Assembly: GCA_031288815.1 (NCBI GenBank)
Contig: JAITQR010000240.1
Location: 1-9,892, forward strand
Length of the DNA stretch: 9,892 nt
Direction of reading: 5' to 3'
DNA from: Treponema sp.
GTDB taxonomy: Bacteria; Spirochaetota; Spirochaetia; Treponematales; Breznakiellaceae
Part shown: piece after piece, positions 1-6,513 of the stretch
Layout: each line of letters begins with the position of its first letter
Numbering within the stretch: position 1 is the first letter of the stretch
Translations under genes and position numbers: made by a program
Notes under the pieces: generated by a model
Database searches by the model: none
Seen by the model: only the letters and a program-made list of their open reading frames with translations
Told to the model about the DNA's origin: nothing

Positions 1-49
1 CGGAACGCGGAGAAGCGCGGCCGCAAGGTTGGGGGGTATTCCGCCGGTA

Positions 50-1411
50 TTACCGTTTGTGAATCCGGCCAATCGCGTTGTACCTCCACTTGCCGGTGCA
101 GAGATACACGACAATCACCAGGAGTACCCCGGCGCTGGCCGCCGGCGCGCCCAGCCCCACCCCCCTGAGTCCCCAGCCCAGGGTAATGCCGAAAAAGTAG
201 CACACCGGAACCCGCAGGATAACCGCGGAAAGCATACTGTTAATCATGGTAAAGAGGGTATGGCCTCCGCCGATCAAAAAGCCGTTGATACAGAACACGA
301 AGGGGATAATCATAAAGTCCCAGGCGAAGGAACGCAGGTAGGTAACCCCGTCCCGGATCATCCGGGGATCGCCGCCGAAAAGACCAAGGATGCGATCCGG
401 AAAAAGCTGTACCACCACGAAAAAAGTCCAGGTTACAATCACCGAAAAGAGGGTGCCGATCCGGCATGCCTGTACCGCCCGGTCTATCCGGTTGGCCCCG
501 AAGTTCTGGGCGCTCATGGCGCTTATGGAGGCGCTCAGGGCCTGGGTAGGCATAAAGGCGAAACTGTTGAACTTCCCCGCCGCCCCTACCGCCGCCGACG
601 CGCTTACCCCGCCCACGATGTTTATAATAGTGGTGATAAACATAAAAGAAATACTGGTTACGCTGTTCTGGATACAGGTGGGCAGCCCCACCTTAAAAAT
701 CAGGGCCAGCTGGTCGCCGTAGATGCGGAAGGATCGGAGCCTGAAGTCAAACTGAAAATTGTTCCGTACCATGTAGATGACGCAGAGAGCCACGCAGAGG
801 GCCTGGGAGATCACCGTGGCCAGGGCCGCCCCAAAAGCGTCCCAGTGGAAGACCGCCACAAAGATCAGATCCAGGATGATATTGGTAAAACAGGCGGCCA
901 TAACAAAGTAAAAGGGATGTTTTGAATTCCCCATACCCCGCAGGATCCCCGCGAAGGCGTTATAACCGAAGATAAAGATAATCCCGCTTACCGTAACCGT
1001 AAGGTACCGATCGCTTTCCACGTAGGATTCGGGAGGGGTTCGGATAAGTCTGAGGATAGGCCCCTTGAGGATCAGGATAAGCACGGTGATTACCCCGGCG
1101 ATCAGTACCAGCAGGGTAATCAGGGTAGCGGTAACCCGTTTCAAGGCCACCTGGTTTCCCGCGCCGATGTACTGGCCGATAAGCACCGTCCCTCCCATGC
1201 AGAGCCCGATTACCGTGTTAGTGAGGATAAAGGTCACCTGCCCGCCGATATTCACCCCCGACATACTCTCGGTTCCGCTGAAATTCCCCACGATAAGCAT
1301 ATCCGCCACGTTGTACATGGATTGGACGATATTCGATGCAAGGAAGGGCAGGGCAAAAAGCACCAGCTTGCTCAGCACCTTGCCCTGGGAGAGGTCGTTT
1401 TTGATTTCCAT
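50..1411 (-). CDS. MATE-family multidrug/cation efflux transporter
   Basis: This is an inner-membrane antiporter that would export small, often cationic, compounds in exchange for Na+ or H+. The 453-residue product has the family length and about 12 hydrophobic segments in two similar halves. The N-terminus is typical of the NorM/YoeA-like branch of MATE proteins (LSQGKVLSKLVLFALPFLAS, then a helix with YNVADMLIVG and GQYIGAG). The second half begins near IFKVGLPTCIQNSVTSIS and contains AQNFGA. An in-frame TTG at 1454-1456 would add 15 residues, but I chose the ATG at 1409-1411 because the added residues (MGCLVSHNLSPYNGE) are atypical and a perfect TATAAT lies just upstream of the ATG. There is no Shine-Dalgarno sequence. 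The gene diverges from the membrane protein at 1588. The substrate cannot be told from sequence. The family call is firm. Confidence 0.95.
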   Translation of the reverse strand: MEIKNDLSQGKVLSKLVLFALPFLASNIVQSMYNVADMLIVGNFSGTESMSGVNIGGQVTFILTNTVIGLCMGGTVLIGQYIGAGNQVALKRVTATLITLLVLIAGVITVLILILKGPILRLIRTPPESYVESDRYLTVTVSGIIFIFGYNAFAGILRGMGNSKHPFYFVMAACFTNIILDLIFVAVFHWDAFGAALATVISQALCVALCVIYMVRNNFQFDFRLRSFRIYGDQLALIFKVGLPTCIQNSVTSISFMFITTIINIVGGVSASAAVGAAGKFNSFAFMPTQALSASISAMSAQNFGANRIDRAVQACRIGTLFSVIVTWTFFVVVQLFPDRILGLFGGDPRMIRDGVTYLRSFAWDFMIIPFVFCINGFLIGGGHTLFTMINSMLSAVILRVPVCYFFGITLGWGLRGVGLGAPAASAGVLLVIVVYLCTGKWRYNAIGRIHKR

Positions 1412-1417
1412 TTCGCC

Positions 1418-1423
1418 ATTATA
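1418..1423 (-). promoter_or_regulatory. Putative -10 box of the MATE gene, predicting a leaderless mRNA
   Basis: On the minus strand a perfect TATAAT is followed by six bases (GGCGAA) and then the ATG. Transcription starting about 7 nt after the box would begin at or next to the start codon. No convincing -35 lies 16-18 bp upstream (the best is TGGTAT), so the box is strong but the promoter is incomplete. The same spacing is seen at the GerMN and ClC genes. Confidence 0.5.
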
Positions 1424-1504
1424 GGGACTTAAGTTGTGTGATACCAGACAACCCAAAACCGGACGGTTTCAAACCCTCAGGTTTGATATTTTTGGCTTTT
1501 TTCC

Positions 1505-1532
1505 TTGCAACGCATGGATATGCCACGATACT
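1505..1532 (+). promoter_or_regulatory. Possible sigma70-type promoter of the small membrane protein gene
   Basis: TTGCAA (1505-1510) and GATACT (1527-1532) are separated by 16 bp, and each matches consensus at 4 of 6 positions. The implied start near 1539 leaves a leader of about 50 nt containing the GAGGAG ribosome binding site. A TATAAA at 1535-1540 is an alternative -10 with no well-spaced -35. Confidence 0.3.
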
Positions 1533-1587
1533 CTTATAAAAAGGGAAGTTTTGCCTTCCGTACTTTCTGGTTTGAGGAGCGATTTTT

Positions 1588-2019
1588 ATGAAACGAGGTC
1601 TCGGGGTTTATTTGACCCATATCGCCGTCGCCGTCTACCTCCTGACGGACGGGATCCTGGGTTTTGTCACGAGGAACGGCCGGATATTCGGCCGGCTTAC
1701 ATACCATAGCGAGATTGAGGATGTCCTGTTGAAACTGCTGGGCAGGGGCGACTTTACCAATATTCTGATCGTCATTTTCTCCGTCCTGGCCATTATCGCC
1801 GGCCTGTTCCTGCTGCTGGAGCTTTTCCAGATCAGGATACCCCTTACCGATACCATCCTCCTGGCGTTTCTGATCGTCTGGCTGCTGTTTATCATCCTGA
1901 TAGACATCGCGGCGCCCCTTAAGGACAAGCCGGAATTGCTCGGCTGGCTCAAGACGCTGGCGGCCCATATCATGGTTTTGGGCGCGCTGGTCACCGCGAC
2001 CCACCGGCTCGGCGATTAG
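1588..2019 (+). CDS. Small four-helix membrane protein of unknown function
   Basis: I do not recognise the family. The 143-residue product has four hydrophobic stretches, at about residues 8-26, 57-79, 86-108 and 122-138. A polar segment with R/E/D residues (about 29-54) joins helices 1 and 2, and a short charged loop (PLKDKPELLGW) lies between helices 3 and 4. No catalytic or metal-binding motif is visible. The ATG is preceded by GAGGAG (1574-1579) at 8-nt spacing, one of the better ribosome binding sites in the window, which supports real translation. The gene is followed by a stem-loop and then the separate rny promoter, so it is probably monocistronic. It points toward RNase Y, a membrane-anchored enzyme, but no functional link can be shown. 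It diverges from the MATE gene. Confidence 0.78.
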   Translation: MKRGLGVYLTHIAVAVYLLTDGILGFVTRNGRIFGRLTYHSEIEDVLLKLLGRGDFTNILIVIFSVLAIIAGLFLLLELFQIRIPLTDTILLAFLIVWLLFIILIDIAAPLKDKPELLGWLKTLAAHIMVLGALVTATHRLGD

Positions 2020-2067
2020 GGCCGGCCAAACCACCCGAATCCTTTTAACCGGCGGTTTTTAACTTCA

Positions 2068-2088
2068 GGCCTCCTCTAAAAGGAGGCC
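2068..2088. terminator. Stem-loop after the membrane protein gene
   Basis: GGCCTCCT (2068-2075) pairs perfectly with AGGAGGCC (2081-2088) around a CTAAA loop. A second small stem (GGCT...AGCC, 2089-2103) follows directly. Neither strand has a U-tract after the stem, so this is an atypical intrinsic terminator or an RNA 3'-end stabiliser. It separates the upstream gene from the rny promoter. Confidence 0.5.
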
Positions 2089-2154
2089 GGCTCTGAAAAA
2101 GCCCCCTCATAAAGCAAATTCCCCCTCTTGCCTGGGAAGTCCCCGGCCGGGGCA

Positions 2155-2184
2155 TTGACAGTCCTCCTTGTTTTGGGATATGGT
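2155..2184 (+). promoter_or_regulatory. Promoter of rny
   Basis: A perfect TTGACA (2155-2160) is followed after 18 bp by TATGGT (2179-2184; 4 of 6 matches). The expected start near 2191 gives a leader of about 32 nt that includes the AAGGGG ribosome binding site at 2210-2215. This is the clearest -35 box in the window and suggests that rny is transcribed separately from the upstream gene. Confidence 0.65.
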
Positions 2185-2222
2185 AGGCCATATTTTTGAT
2201 TAAAACGGTAAGGGGTAGAGAG

Positions 2223-3752
2223 ATGGAGTGGTTTTTTTGGATAATCCTCCCTCTTGCCGGGTTAACCTTAGGCTGGATTATAAGATGGCTGTATGCCAGA
2301 TTTCAACTTACGGCATCGGAGCAAAGCGCCGAGCGTATAAAACAGGATGCGATAAAAGAGGCTGAAGCCAAAAAGAAGGAGATTCTTCTTGAGGCAAAAG
2401 AACAAGTTATCCGCGAAAGAAACCAGCAGGAAAGGGAAACCCGGGAACGAAGGGCTGAATTACAGCGATATGAACGCCGGGTATTGCAGAAAGAAGAGAC
2501 GATAGATAAAAAAACCGCTCAAATTGAGCGGACGGAACAGACTCTGGCGGATAAGGAACGGGCCTGTGAAGAGCGGGAAGACGCTTTAAGCCGCGAGGAA
2601 GAGCGGTACCGGGCGGAACTGGAGCGCATTTCCGGCCTCAGTACGGAACAGGCCAAGGCTCTTATCATTCAAAGCCTGGAAAACGAGGCCAAACACGACG
2701 CTCAGTCGCTGGTCAACAAGATCGAGCAGGAAGCGAATCTGGCGGGGGAGAAAAAGGCCCGTGACATTCTGGTGGCTACCATACAGCGGGTCGCCACGGA
2801 AGTTACCGGAGACGTAACCGTTTCCACCGTCACCCTTCCCAACGACGAGATGAAAGGCCGGATCATCGGCCGGGAAGGCCGGAATATCCGTACCCTGGAA
2901 ACCCTTACGGGGGTGGATATTATCATTGACGACACCCCCGAGGCGGTGGTCATTTCCTGTTTCGATCCGGTGCGCCGGGAAATCGCCAAGATATCCCTGG
3001 AGCGGCTTATCACCGACGGCCGTATCCATCCCGCCCGAATCGAGGAAATCGTAACCAAGGTAACCAAGGATATATCCCAAAAGATCTTTGAAGAAGGCGA
3101 AAAAGTCCTCTTTGATCTGGGGATCCATAATATCAAGCAGGAAGCCATCCGCGCTCTGGGCCGGCTCTATTTTCGTACCAGTTACGGCCAGAACGTCTTG
3201 CAGCACTCCCGGGAGGTGGCGATTTTGGCCGGCATTCTCGCCGCCGAGGTCGGCTGTAACCGGGAGCTGGCCCGCCGGGCGGCCCTGTTCCACGACATCG
3301 GCAAGGGGGTGGAATCCGATTCGGATCTGAACCACGCCGAAATAGGCATGGACATGGCCCGGAAAATGGGGGAGGATCCCCGGGTTATCAACGCCATCGG
3401 GAGCCACCACAACGATATTGAGCCGTCCTGCATCGAGTCCGTGCTGGTGCAGATAGCGGACGCTATTTCCGCCGCCCGGCCCGGGGCCCGGCGGGAAACC
3501 CTGGATAATTACATCAAGCGTCTGGAAAACCTGGAAAACGTGGCCGTCGGTTTTACCGGGGTGGACAAGGCTTTCGCTATCCAGGCGGGGCGGGAACTGC
3601 GGATCATGGTCAACACCGAAATGGTCAACGACGAGCAGTCTCGTATGCTCGCGAAGGATATCGCTAAAAAAATCGAAAACGACTTGCGGTATCCCGGCCG
3701 TATCAAAGTAACCATTATCCGGGAGACCCGGATTACCGAATACGCCCGCTAA
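2223..3752 (+). CDS. rny: Ribonuclease Y (membrane-anchored endoribonuclease)
   Basis: RNase Y makes the initial endonucleolytic cuts in mRNA turnover in bacteria that use it. The domain order is complete in 509 residues, the usual family length: an N-terminal membrane helix (about residues 4-20), a long charged coiled coil (about 25-150), a KH RNA-binding domain with its GxxG loop at GRIIGREGRNIR (about 212-223), then the HD domain. The HD domain has a conserved histidine at QHS (about 328), ALFHDIGKG (354-362, HD at 357-358), SHH (about 394-396) and ADAIS (D about 413). The ATG at 2223 follows AGGGG (2211-2215) at 7-nt spacing. An upstream in-frame TTG at 2196 would give an unusual hydrophilic start before the membrane helix and would precede the ribosome binding site. 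All catalytic residues are present. In Bacillus subtilis rny is followed by ymdB; here an opposite-strand regulator separates the two. Confidence 0.97.
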   Translation: MEWFFWIILPLAGLTLGWIIRWLYARFQLTASEQSAERIKQDAIKEAEAKKKEILLEAKEQVIRERNQQERETRERRAELQRYERRVLQKEETIDKKTAQIERTEQTLADKERACEEREDALSREEERYRAELERISGLSTEQAKALIIQSLENEAKHDAQSLVNKIEQEANLAGEKKARDILVATIQRVATEVTGDVTVSTVTLPNDEMKGRIIGREGRNIRTLETLTGVDIIIDDTPEAVVISCFDPVRREIAKISLERLITDGRIHPARIEEIVTKVTKDISQKIFEEGEKVLFDLGIHNIKQEAIRALGRLYFRTSYGQNVLQHSREVAILAGILAAEVGCNRELARRAALFHDIGKGVESDSDLNHAEIGMDMARKMGEDPRVINAIGSHHNDIEPSCIESVLVQIADAISAARPGARRETLDNYIKRLENLENVAVGFTGVDKAFAIQAGRELRIMVNTEMVNDEQSRMLAKDIAKKIENDLRYPGRIKVTIIRETRITEYAR

Positions 3753-3753
3753 A

Positions 3754-3777
3754 CGCCGGAGGGTTAATCCTCCGGCG
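3754..3777. terminator. Bidirectional stem-loop between convergent rny and the XRE gene
   Basis: CGCCGGAGG (3754-3762) pairs perfectly with CCTCCGGCG (3769-3777) around the loop GTTAAT. It fills most of the 39-bp gap between the two convergent stop codons, so one element could serve both genes. No U-tract follows on either strand. Confidence 0.65.
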
Positions 3778-3791
3778 GCGCGGGGCGCGGT

Positions 3792-4157
3792 CTACGGCTT
3801 GGACTCCGGAAATTCCTGATCCTGAATCTCCAGGAGAAGGTTAATTTCCTTCAAGACGTAGGACTGGTATTTAGGATCAAGTTCCTTGAACAGGTTTACC
3901 AGTTTGGTAAAACTTTCGTCCGGGTGGAGCCGGAACATTTCTCCTTCGCCGGTTTCGAGCCATTTTTCATTCACATTGAAAGAAGAGCAGATCAATTTAA
4001 TGAGCCGGTTGTTTACTTTTCGTTTCTCTACCTCAACCCCCGCGAGGTAACCGCTTGACAGGGATATAATCCGGGAAAACTGAACCTGGGAAAGTTTTAG
4101 AGTTTGGCGTATCTGTTTGATACGCCGATTAACAGATGTCATCGCAATAGTAGCCAT
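3792..4157 (-). CDS. XRE-family helix-turn-helix transcriptional regulator
   Basis: This is a small DNA-binding protein of the Cro/CI (XRE) type. The 121-residue product has an N-terminal HTH at about residues 10-65. Helices 2 and 3 lie in SQVQFSRIISLSSGYLAGVE, followed by FNVNEKWLETGEG (60-72), the classic end of this repressor domain in phage and mobile-element regulators. The C-terminal part (about 80-115) is a short amphipathic region, probably for dimerisation; no peptidase or sensor domain is present. The ATG at 4155-4157 lacks a Shine-Dalgarno sequence; an in-frame ATG at 4140-4142 also lacks one. The putative promoter gives a leader of only a few bases. The gene looks less GC-rich than its neighbours and lies on the opposite strand between rny and ymdB, which would fit later insertion. 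Targets are unknown; autoregulation is likely. Confidence 0.9.
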   Translation of the reverse strand: MATIAMTSVNRRIKQIRQTLKLSQVQFSRIISLSSGYLAGVEVEKRKVNNRLIKLICSSFNVNEKWLETGEGEMFRLHPDESFTKLVNLFKELDPKYQSYVLKEINLLLEIQDQEFPESKP

Positions 4158-4160
4158 TAG

Positions 4161-4170
4161 GGGTTAACAG
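4161..4170. promoter_or_regulatory. Possible operator (GTTAAC palindrome) at the XRE transcription start
   Basis: The 10-mer GGGTTAACAG contains the palindrome GTTAAC immediately next to the putative -10 of the XRE gene, where a bound repressor would block transcription. A near-identical 10-mer occurs 120 bp away at 4281-4290. Regulator binding is inferred from position only. Confidence 0.35.
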
Positions 4171-4195
4171 TATCATAAAAACAAGCCGCTTACAA
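4169..4195 (-). promoter_or_regulatory. Putative promoter of the XRE regulator
   Basis: On the minus strand TTGTAA (4190-4195) and GATACT (4169-4174) are 15 bp apart. The -10 is followed directly by GTTAAC, then CCCTA and the ATG at 4157, so the transcript would have a leader of only about 4-5 nt. The short spacer makes this a moderate call. Confidence 0.4.
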
Positions 4196-4280
4196 GTGAA
4201 AGCTTTCCGGGGCCGGCGGCTCGGCAATTAGCGCTACATACAGGAATAAAGCCCAAATTTACCTTGAAAATCCGTATATA

Positions 4281-4290
4281 GGGTTAACGG
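4281..4290. promoter_or_regulatory. Second GTTAAC site in the ymdB upstream region
   Basis: GGGTTAACGG matches the XRE-proximal site at 9 of 10 positions. It directly follows TATATA (4275-4280), a possible -10 for ymdB that lacks a good -35. In both places GTTAAC is within 2 bp of the putative -10, so the XRE protein may control both divergent transcripts. The 260 bp between the two genes hold nothing else recognisable except the stem-loop at 4302-4326. Confidence 0.3.
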
Positions 4291-4301
4291 ATGTAAAAGC
4301 A

Positions 4302-4326
4302 CCGTCCCGGGGCTTTCCCCGGACGG
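4302..4326 (+). promoter_or_regulatory. GC-rich stem-loop in the ymdB leader
   Basis: CCGTCC-C-GGGG pairs with CCCC-GGACGG around a CTTT loop: ten base pairs with one bulged C. It is about 90 nt before the ymdB start, inside any transcript from the TATATA at 4275. There is no U-tract. It could be an attenuator, an RNase target or an mRNA stabiliser. An AAAGGAG (4347-4353) downstream is followed by ATG-TAG only, with no usable reading frame. Confidence 0.4.
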
Positions 4327-4417
4327 CTTGAAAGATTCGCCGGACGAAAGGAGAATGTAGCGGGGTTCTCAAGAAGCCGGGCTTGGTGAAAGCGTTCCGG
4401 TTTAAAGGCGGTATAAA

Positions 4418-5260
4418 GTGGCGTATTCAAAGGTGATCGTGATTGGCGACGTGGTGGGTGAGCCGGGGCTTTTAACCCTGGAGAGGGAGCTTCCCGGTCT
4501 TATCCGGGATAACACCGCGGATTTCACGGTGGTAAACGGCGAAAACGCCGCCGAAGGTTTCGGGATGACCGCGGACAGCCTCCACCGGATTCTCCGGGCC
4601 GGCGCCGACGTGGTTACCAGCGGCAACCACGTCTGGGAAAAGAGGGATTTCTGGCCTTTCCTGGATAGTGAGGAGCGGCTCCTTCGGCCCGCCAATTATC
4701 CCGGAAAAAGTCCCGGCCGCGGATGGACCCTTCTCCGTAAGGCGGGCCTTGCCTGGCTGGTGATCAACCTCCAGGGCAGGGAGTATATGAGCGCCCTGGA
4801 CTGTCCCTTCAGAGCCTTCGACGCGATTATAGGGGCCGGCGAAAAAGCCCTGGCCGAAACCCCTCCGGACCCGGCGGAGACCGCCGGAACGCCGTCCGGG
4901 AGGCCCGTCGTGCTGGTCGATTTTCACGCCGAGTCCAGCCGGGAAAAGGAAGCCTTGGGCTACTACCTGGACGGCAGGGCAAGCCTGGTGGCGGGAACCC
5001 ATACCCATGTCCAGACGGCGGACGAGCGGATACTGCCCCAGGGAACCGGGTATATTACCGATCTGGGCATGACCGGCATACAGGACGCCATTATCGGTAT
5101 GGACAAAAAGATATGCCTTGACCGGGCCCGGACCCAGATACTTTACCGGATGGAGGTTGCCAAGGCCGCGCCCGGCGGCTCGGACTGCGGCGTCCGGGGG
5201 CTTATCGCGGAGATCGACCGGCAGACCGCGCGGGCGGTATCGGTAAAAAGGATACCCTGA
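4418..5260 (+). CDS. ymdB: YmdB-type metallophosphoesterase (TIGR00282 family)
   Basis: Members of this family are dinuclear-metal phosphodiesterases; Bacillus subtilis YmdB acts on 2',3'- or 3',5'-cyclic nucleotides and affects biofilm and motility decisions. The 280-residue product carries the whole metal-site pattern: GDVVG (D11), VVNGENAA (E42), SGNHVW (N70, H71), VDFHAE (H170) and AGTHTHVQTAD (H195, H197). A Pro/Ala/Thr-rich stretch at about 145-162 is probably a surface loop. No signal peptide is visible, so it should be cytoplasmic. The start is GTG: an in-frame TAA at 4403-4405 excludes upstream starts, and AAAGGCGG (4404-4411) is a plausible ribosome binding site. The leader contains a stem-loop and a GTTAAC site. 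In many bacteria the gene directly follows rny; here 665 bp and an opposite-strand regulator lie between them. Confidence 0.95.
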   Translation: MAYSKVIVIGDVVGEPGLLTLERELPGLIRDNTADFTVVNGENAAEGFGMTADSLHRILRAGADVVTSGNHVWEKRDFWPFLDSEERLLRPANYPGKSPGRGWTLLRKAGLAWLVINLQGREYMSALDCPFRAFDAIIGAGEKALAETPPDPAETAGTPSGRPVVLVDFHAESSREKEALGYYLDGRASLVAGTHTHVQTADERILPQGTGYITDLGMTGIQDAIIGMDKKICLDRARTQILYRMEVAKAAPGGSDCGVRGLIAEIDRQTARAVSVKRIP

Positions 5261-5270
5261 GAGCCTTTTC

Positions 5271-5305
5271 AGCCTTTTCAAAACCCGGTTGGTTTTGAAA
5301 AGGCT
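5271..5305. terminator. Perfect 15-bp stem-loop between convergent ymdB and the GerMN gene
   Basis: AGCCTTTTCAAAACC (5271-5285) pairs perfectly with GGTTTTGAAAAGGCT (5291-5305) around CGGTT. The preceding GAGCCTTTTC (5261-5270) is a near-copy of the left arm and can also pair with GAAAAGGCTC (5297-5306), so two alternative hairpins are possible. The stem lies just after the ymdB stop and before the opposing gene's stop at 5367, fitting a bidirectional terminator, but it has no U-tract. The rest of the gap to 5366 shows nothing. Confidence 0.65.
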
Positions 5306-5366
5306 CTTGGAACAAGCCCTCGATGGGAGGACCCCGTGCCCCGAAGCTTGCCCCTGGGTTCTTTGT

Positions 5367-6410
5367 TTACAGGGATTCCCTTCTTAAGGGGCTGCCGATC
5401 CAAATGCCTTCCCCCAGGTAGTCAATCCGCCGGCCCTCGATGAGGATCTGTACGTCCTTGATGTTGGGAAATTCCGTGGCGGTCCATATAACCTGGCGGA
5501 GCTGGGCGGCGTAACCTTCCACCCCGAAGGTGTTGTACTGAAAATCCTCGCTGAAGCTGATATAAGCGGTGCTTCCCCGCACGGTGGTGGCGGGAAGAAG
5601 CCGGGTTCCCGGCGGAATCAGGGATCTAAGCCCCTGCCGTTCTTCCTCGGCGTTTGGCCCGGCGATAAGGGATCGGAGGCTGTCCATCATGGGAGAATCC
5701 GAGGCCGGGAGCCGGCGGAGGACTCTGGTACGGAGGATAGTCCCCTCCGCGTCTATCCGGGTAAAATAAATCGCCCGTTCCTGGGTGGCGGCGGCCGGCG
5801 GATTTGCCGGCGGCGCCGGCCGGGGCGTTACGGCAGGCTTCGGCGGCTCGGGCCGCGAGGGCTGGGGGCTTGTTCCCGGGGAATCCCGTTCGGCCGCCGC
5901 CGGGGCGGCGCTTTCCGCGGGCCGGGAATTCCTTTGCGGCGCGGCCGGCCGGGCCGCCGGTTGAGCTCCCGCGGGCCGGCCGCTTTGGGGCTGCGGGTCC
6001 GGCCGGGGCTCTGTCCGCCCCGCGGCCGGAGGCATGGCGGCGGGTTGGCCGTCTGCCGGCTGTCCGGCCTCTGTCCGGGCGACGATCTCCGGCGTCTCCT
6101 GGCCCGGCCCCTCCGGGGCGGCCGGACTTGGCGCGGGCGCTTCCGGCTTTTGCCCTGTTTCTTCGGCCCTTTCCCGTCCGCCAATCCGGGGAAGGCTTAC
6201 CGGAAGGCCATCCAGGACACGGGTGTTTTCCAGGGTTTCCCGTATCCGCTCCCGGTTTGCCAGAAAAAGACCGGCTGTTACGATAAAGAAGATCGCCCAA
6301 AACAAGAGCCCCAAGGGTCTTTTGGAGACCCGGGCCTTTCCGGAAGGATATTTATTTGCCTTGCCGGAGGATCGTCCGGTGTTTTTACTACTGTTTTTTC
6401 GGCCAGCCAC
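5367..6410 (-). CDS. Membrane-anchored GerMN-domain protein with Pro/Ala-rich linker
   Basis: The 347-residue protein has a basic N-terminus (1-32), one membrane helix (about 33-51, LGLLFWAIFFIVTAGLFLA), a Pro/Ala/Arg/Glu-rich disordered linker (about 80-208) and a C-terminal GerMN domain (about 211-340). The domain is recognised by the pattern LRSLIAGPNAEEERQGLRSL followed by IPPGTRLL, AYISFSEDF and a final strand QILIEGRRID. GerMN is named from the spore-germination protein GerM but is also found in envelope proteins of non-sporing bacteria; its biochemical role is unclear. The topology suggests that the domain faces the periplasm or cell surface, held away from the membrane by the linker. 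The start is GTG with no Shine-Dalgarno sequence, directly downstream of a good promoter. The linker DNA (about 5785-6175) is extremely GC-rich. It follows the DUF3793 gene on the same strand but appears to have its own promoter. Confidence 0.88.
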   Translation of the reverse strand: MAGRKNSSKNTGRSSGKANKYPSGKARVSKRPLGLLFWAIFFIVTAGLFLANRERIRETLENTRVLDGLPVSLPRIGGRERAEETGQKPEAPAPSPAAPEGPGQETPEIVARTEAGQPADGQPAAMPPAAGRTEPRPDPQPQSGRPAGAQPAARPAAPQRNSRPAESAAPAAAERDSPGTSPQPSRPEPPKPAVTPRPAPPANPPAAATQERAIYFTRIDAEGTILRTRVLRRLPASDSPMMDSLRSLIAGPNAEEERQGLRSLIPPGTRLLPATTVRGSTAYISFSEDFQYNTFGVEGYAAQLRQVIWTATEFPNIKDVQILIEGRRIDYLGEGIWIGSPLRRESL

Positions 6411-6416
6411 AAGGCA

Positions 6417-6445
6417 ATAATACGAAGAAAAGGGCCCGTTCGCAA
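6417..6445 (-). promoter_or_regulatory. Promoter of the GerMN gene, predicting a leaderless mRNA
   Basis: On the minus strand TTGCGA (6440-6445; 4 of 6 matches) and TATTAT (6417-6422; 5 of 6) are separated by exactly 17 bp. Six bases after the -10 comes the GTG at 6408-6410, so transcription would begin at or beside the start codon. There is no ribosome binding site. The geometry is the same as at the ClC gene. Confidence 0.6.
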
Positions 6446-6456
6446 TACTGCGCGCT

Positions 6457-6513
6457 GTCTCAACATTAATCCGGCCGAAAAGGGCGCGTTACCTCAACAT
6501 TTAATATTGAGAC
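6457..6513. repeat. Inverted repeat overlapping the DUF3793 stop codon
   Basis: The arms 6457-6470 (GTCTCAACATTAAT) and 6500-6513 are complementary at 12 of 14 positions, with 29 bp between. A third related copy, CCTCAACATTTAAT (6492-6505), is a direct repeat of the left arm. The element covers the stop of the DUF3793 gene and ends 12 bp upstream of the GerMN -35. It may be a terminator-like structure or an operator. Confidence 0.4.

Noticed and set aside
1..49. Possible end of another gene or a terminator for MATE
   Set aside because: Too short to establish a frame, and no stem-loop is visible.
29..925. 298-codon plus-strand frame opposite the MATE gene
   Set aside because: It is antisense to a clear membrane transporter, its translation is Gly/His/Pro-rich without domain features, and it has no convincing ribosome binding site.
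1454..1456. Upstream TTG start for the MATE gene
   Set aside because: It adds 15 residues unlike the family N-terminus, has no ribosome binding site, and would lie upstream of the TATAAT box.
4347..4360. Shine-Dalgarno-like AAAGGAG followed by ATG-TAG in the ymdB leader, as a start-stop element
   Set aside because: The spacing between AAAGGAG and ATG is 1 nt, too short for initiation, and no other start codon is suitably placed.
5785..6300. Several long overlapping reading frames on both strands across the Pro/Ala-rich linker region
   Set aside because: Very high GC removes stop codons in all frames. Only the 5367-6410 frame has a membrane helix, a known domain and a promoter.
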